A stretch of 64,000 bases of DNA. Source: Bradyrhizobium sp. 186 (GTDB lineage: Bacteria > Pseudomonadota > Alphaproteobacteria > Rhizobiales > Xanthobacteraceae). The DNA lies in assembly GCF_023101685.1 (NCBI RefSeq), contig NZ_CP082164.1, positions 6,448,001 to 6,512,000 on the forward strand, read 5' to 3'. Positions 63,824-64,000 of this stretch are shown here, piece by piece; the first letter of the stretch is position 1; the number at the start of each line of letters is the position of its first letter. A program made the position numbers and the translations under genes. The notes beneath the pieces were generated by a model. That model was not told where the DNA came from. It saw only the letters and a program-made list of their open reading frames with translations, and made no database searches.

Positions 63824-64000
63824 TTGAATCTTGAAGCCGTCAAGAATTTCCGTTTTGAACCCGTCACGCATAGTTATTCTCGCCGTGACACCATGCTGTA
63901 CGCGCTGGGGCTCGGATATGGTTCCGAACCGCTCGACCCGGCGCAGCTCAATTTCGTGTACGAGTCTGGCCTGCACGCGGTCCCTTCGATGTGCTGCGTG
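63824..64000 (+). CDS. MaoC-type hydratase-2, N-terminal part (cut by window edge)
   Basis: 59 codons present. TTG 63824 has CAGGGAGGACGCC upstream. The sequence MNLEAVKNFRFEPVTHSYSRRDTMLYALGLGYGSEPLDPAQLNFVYE matches the start of the MaoC protein at 38987 (YALGLGIG...LPYVYE), so it is a second copy of that double hot-dog hydratase. The catalytic part lies outside the window. Confidence 0.8.
   Translation, partial: MNLEAVKNFRFEPVTHSYSRRDTMLYALGLGYGSEPLDPAQLNFVYESGLHAVPSMCCV

Overview
The window looks like chromosome of a high-GC alphaproteobacterium of the Bradyrhizobium/Rhodopseudomonas kind. The reasons are the G+C-rich third codon positions, the families present (BadH/BadI-like ring-opening enzymes, many branched-chain-type ABC binding proteins, many family III CoA-transferases) and the IS1634 and IS630 elements. 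This placement rests on remembered protein families, not on a search. Almost every gene is catabolic; no rRNA, complete tRNA, CRISPR array or phage gene was seen.

Layout. 1-2005: end of an amide/branched-chain-type transporter locus with an AmiC-like sensor, divergent from a MarR regulator. 2179-5732: a broken junction made of a 3' fragment of tRNA-Lys(CUU), an IS1634-family element inserted in it with a 6-bp target duplication, and an IS630-family element carrying a LexA-like accessory gene. The IS630 end has replaced the start of an ALDH7-type aldehyde dehydrogenase gene, followed by an aminotransferase (5724-8460). 8559-15513: a minus-strand operon with a HicB-like protein, Rieske oxygenase, its reductase, a binding protein, CoA-transferase, thiolase and DUF35 partner; a MarR gene is divergent. 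16251-25258: P450, CoA-transferase, double acyl-CoA dehydrogenase (ACAD) and hydratase under a GntR regulator, with a divergent ACAD and binding protein. 25289-32742: alpha-methylacyl-CoA racemase, nitroreductase, phosphotransferase + ACAD (a split ACAD11), two SDRs and an acyl-CoA ligase. 32979-44118: alcohol dehydrogenase, one complete LivHMGF-type ABC transporter, MaoC hydratase, kinase, binding protein, and a frameshifted thiolase with its DUF35 partner. 44155-64000: CoA-transferase, a FadB-like hydratase without its NAD domain, ACADs, a BadH/BadI/BKACE ring-opening set, a MaoC/CitE pair, SDRs, hydratases, a second ligase, a MarR regulator, another binding protein and the start of a second MaoC hydratase.

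How it may work together (inference). The gene set suits uptake of a branched, probably alicyclic carboxylic acid (terpenoid-, steroid side-chain- or naphthenic-acid-like) by an ABC system with several interchangeable binding proteins. Oxygenation (P450, Rieske), CoA activation (ligases, CoA-transferases), racemisation at a methyl branch, beta-oxidation with split parts, thiolase/DUF35 cleavage and BadI-type ring opening would follow. From about 32.7 kb to 63.8 kb most divergent promoters share a 14-bp inverted repeat close to GTACAC-NN-GTGTAC, also found in front of the MarR gene at 60917. This points to one regulon that appears not to extend to the two clusters at 8.5-25 kb, which have their own MarR and GntR regulators. 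If the tRNA fragment is a true attachment-site remnant, the catabolic region to its right may be an integrated island.
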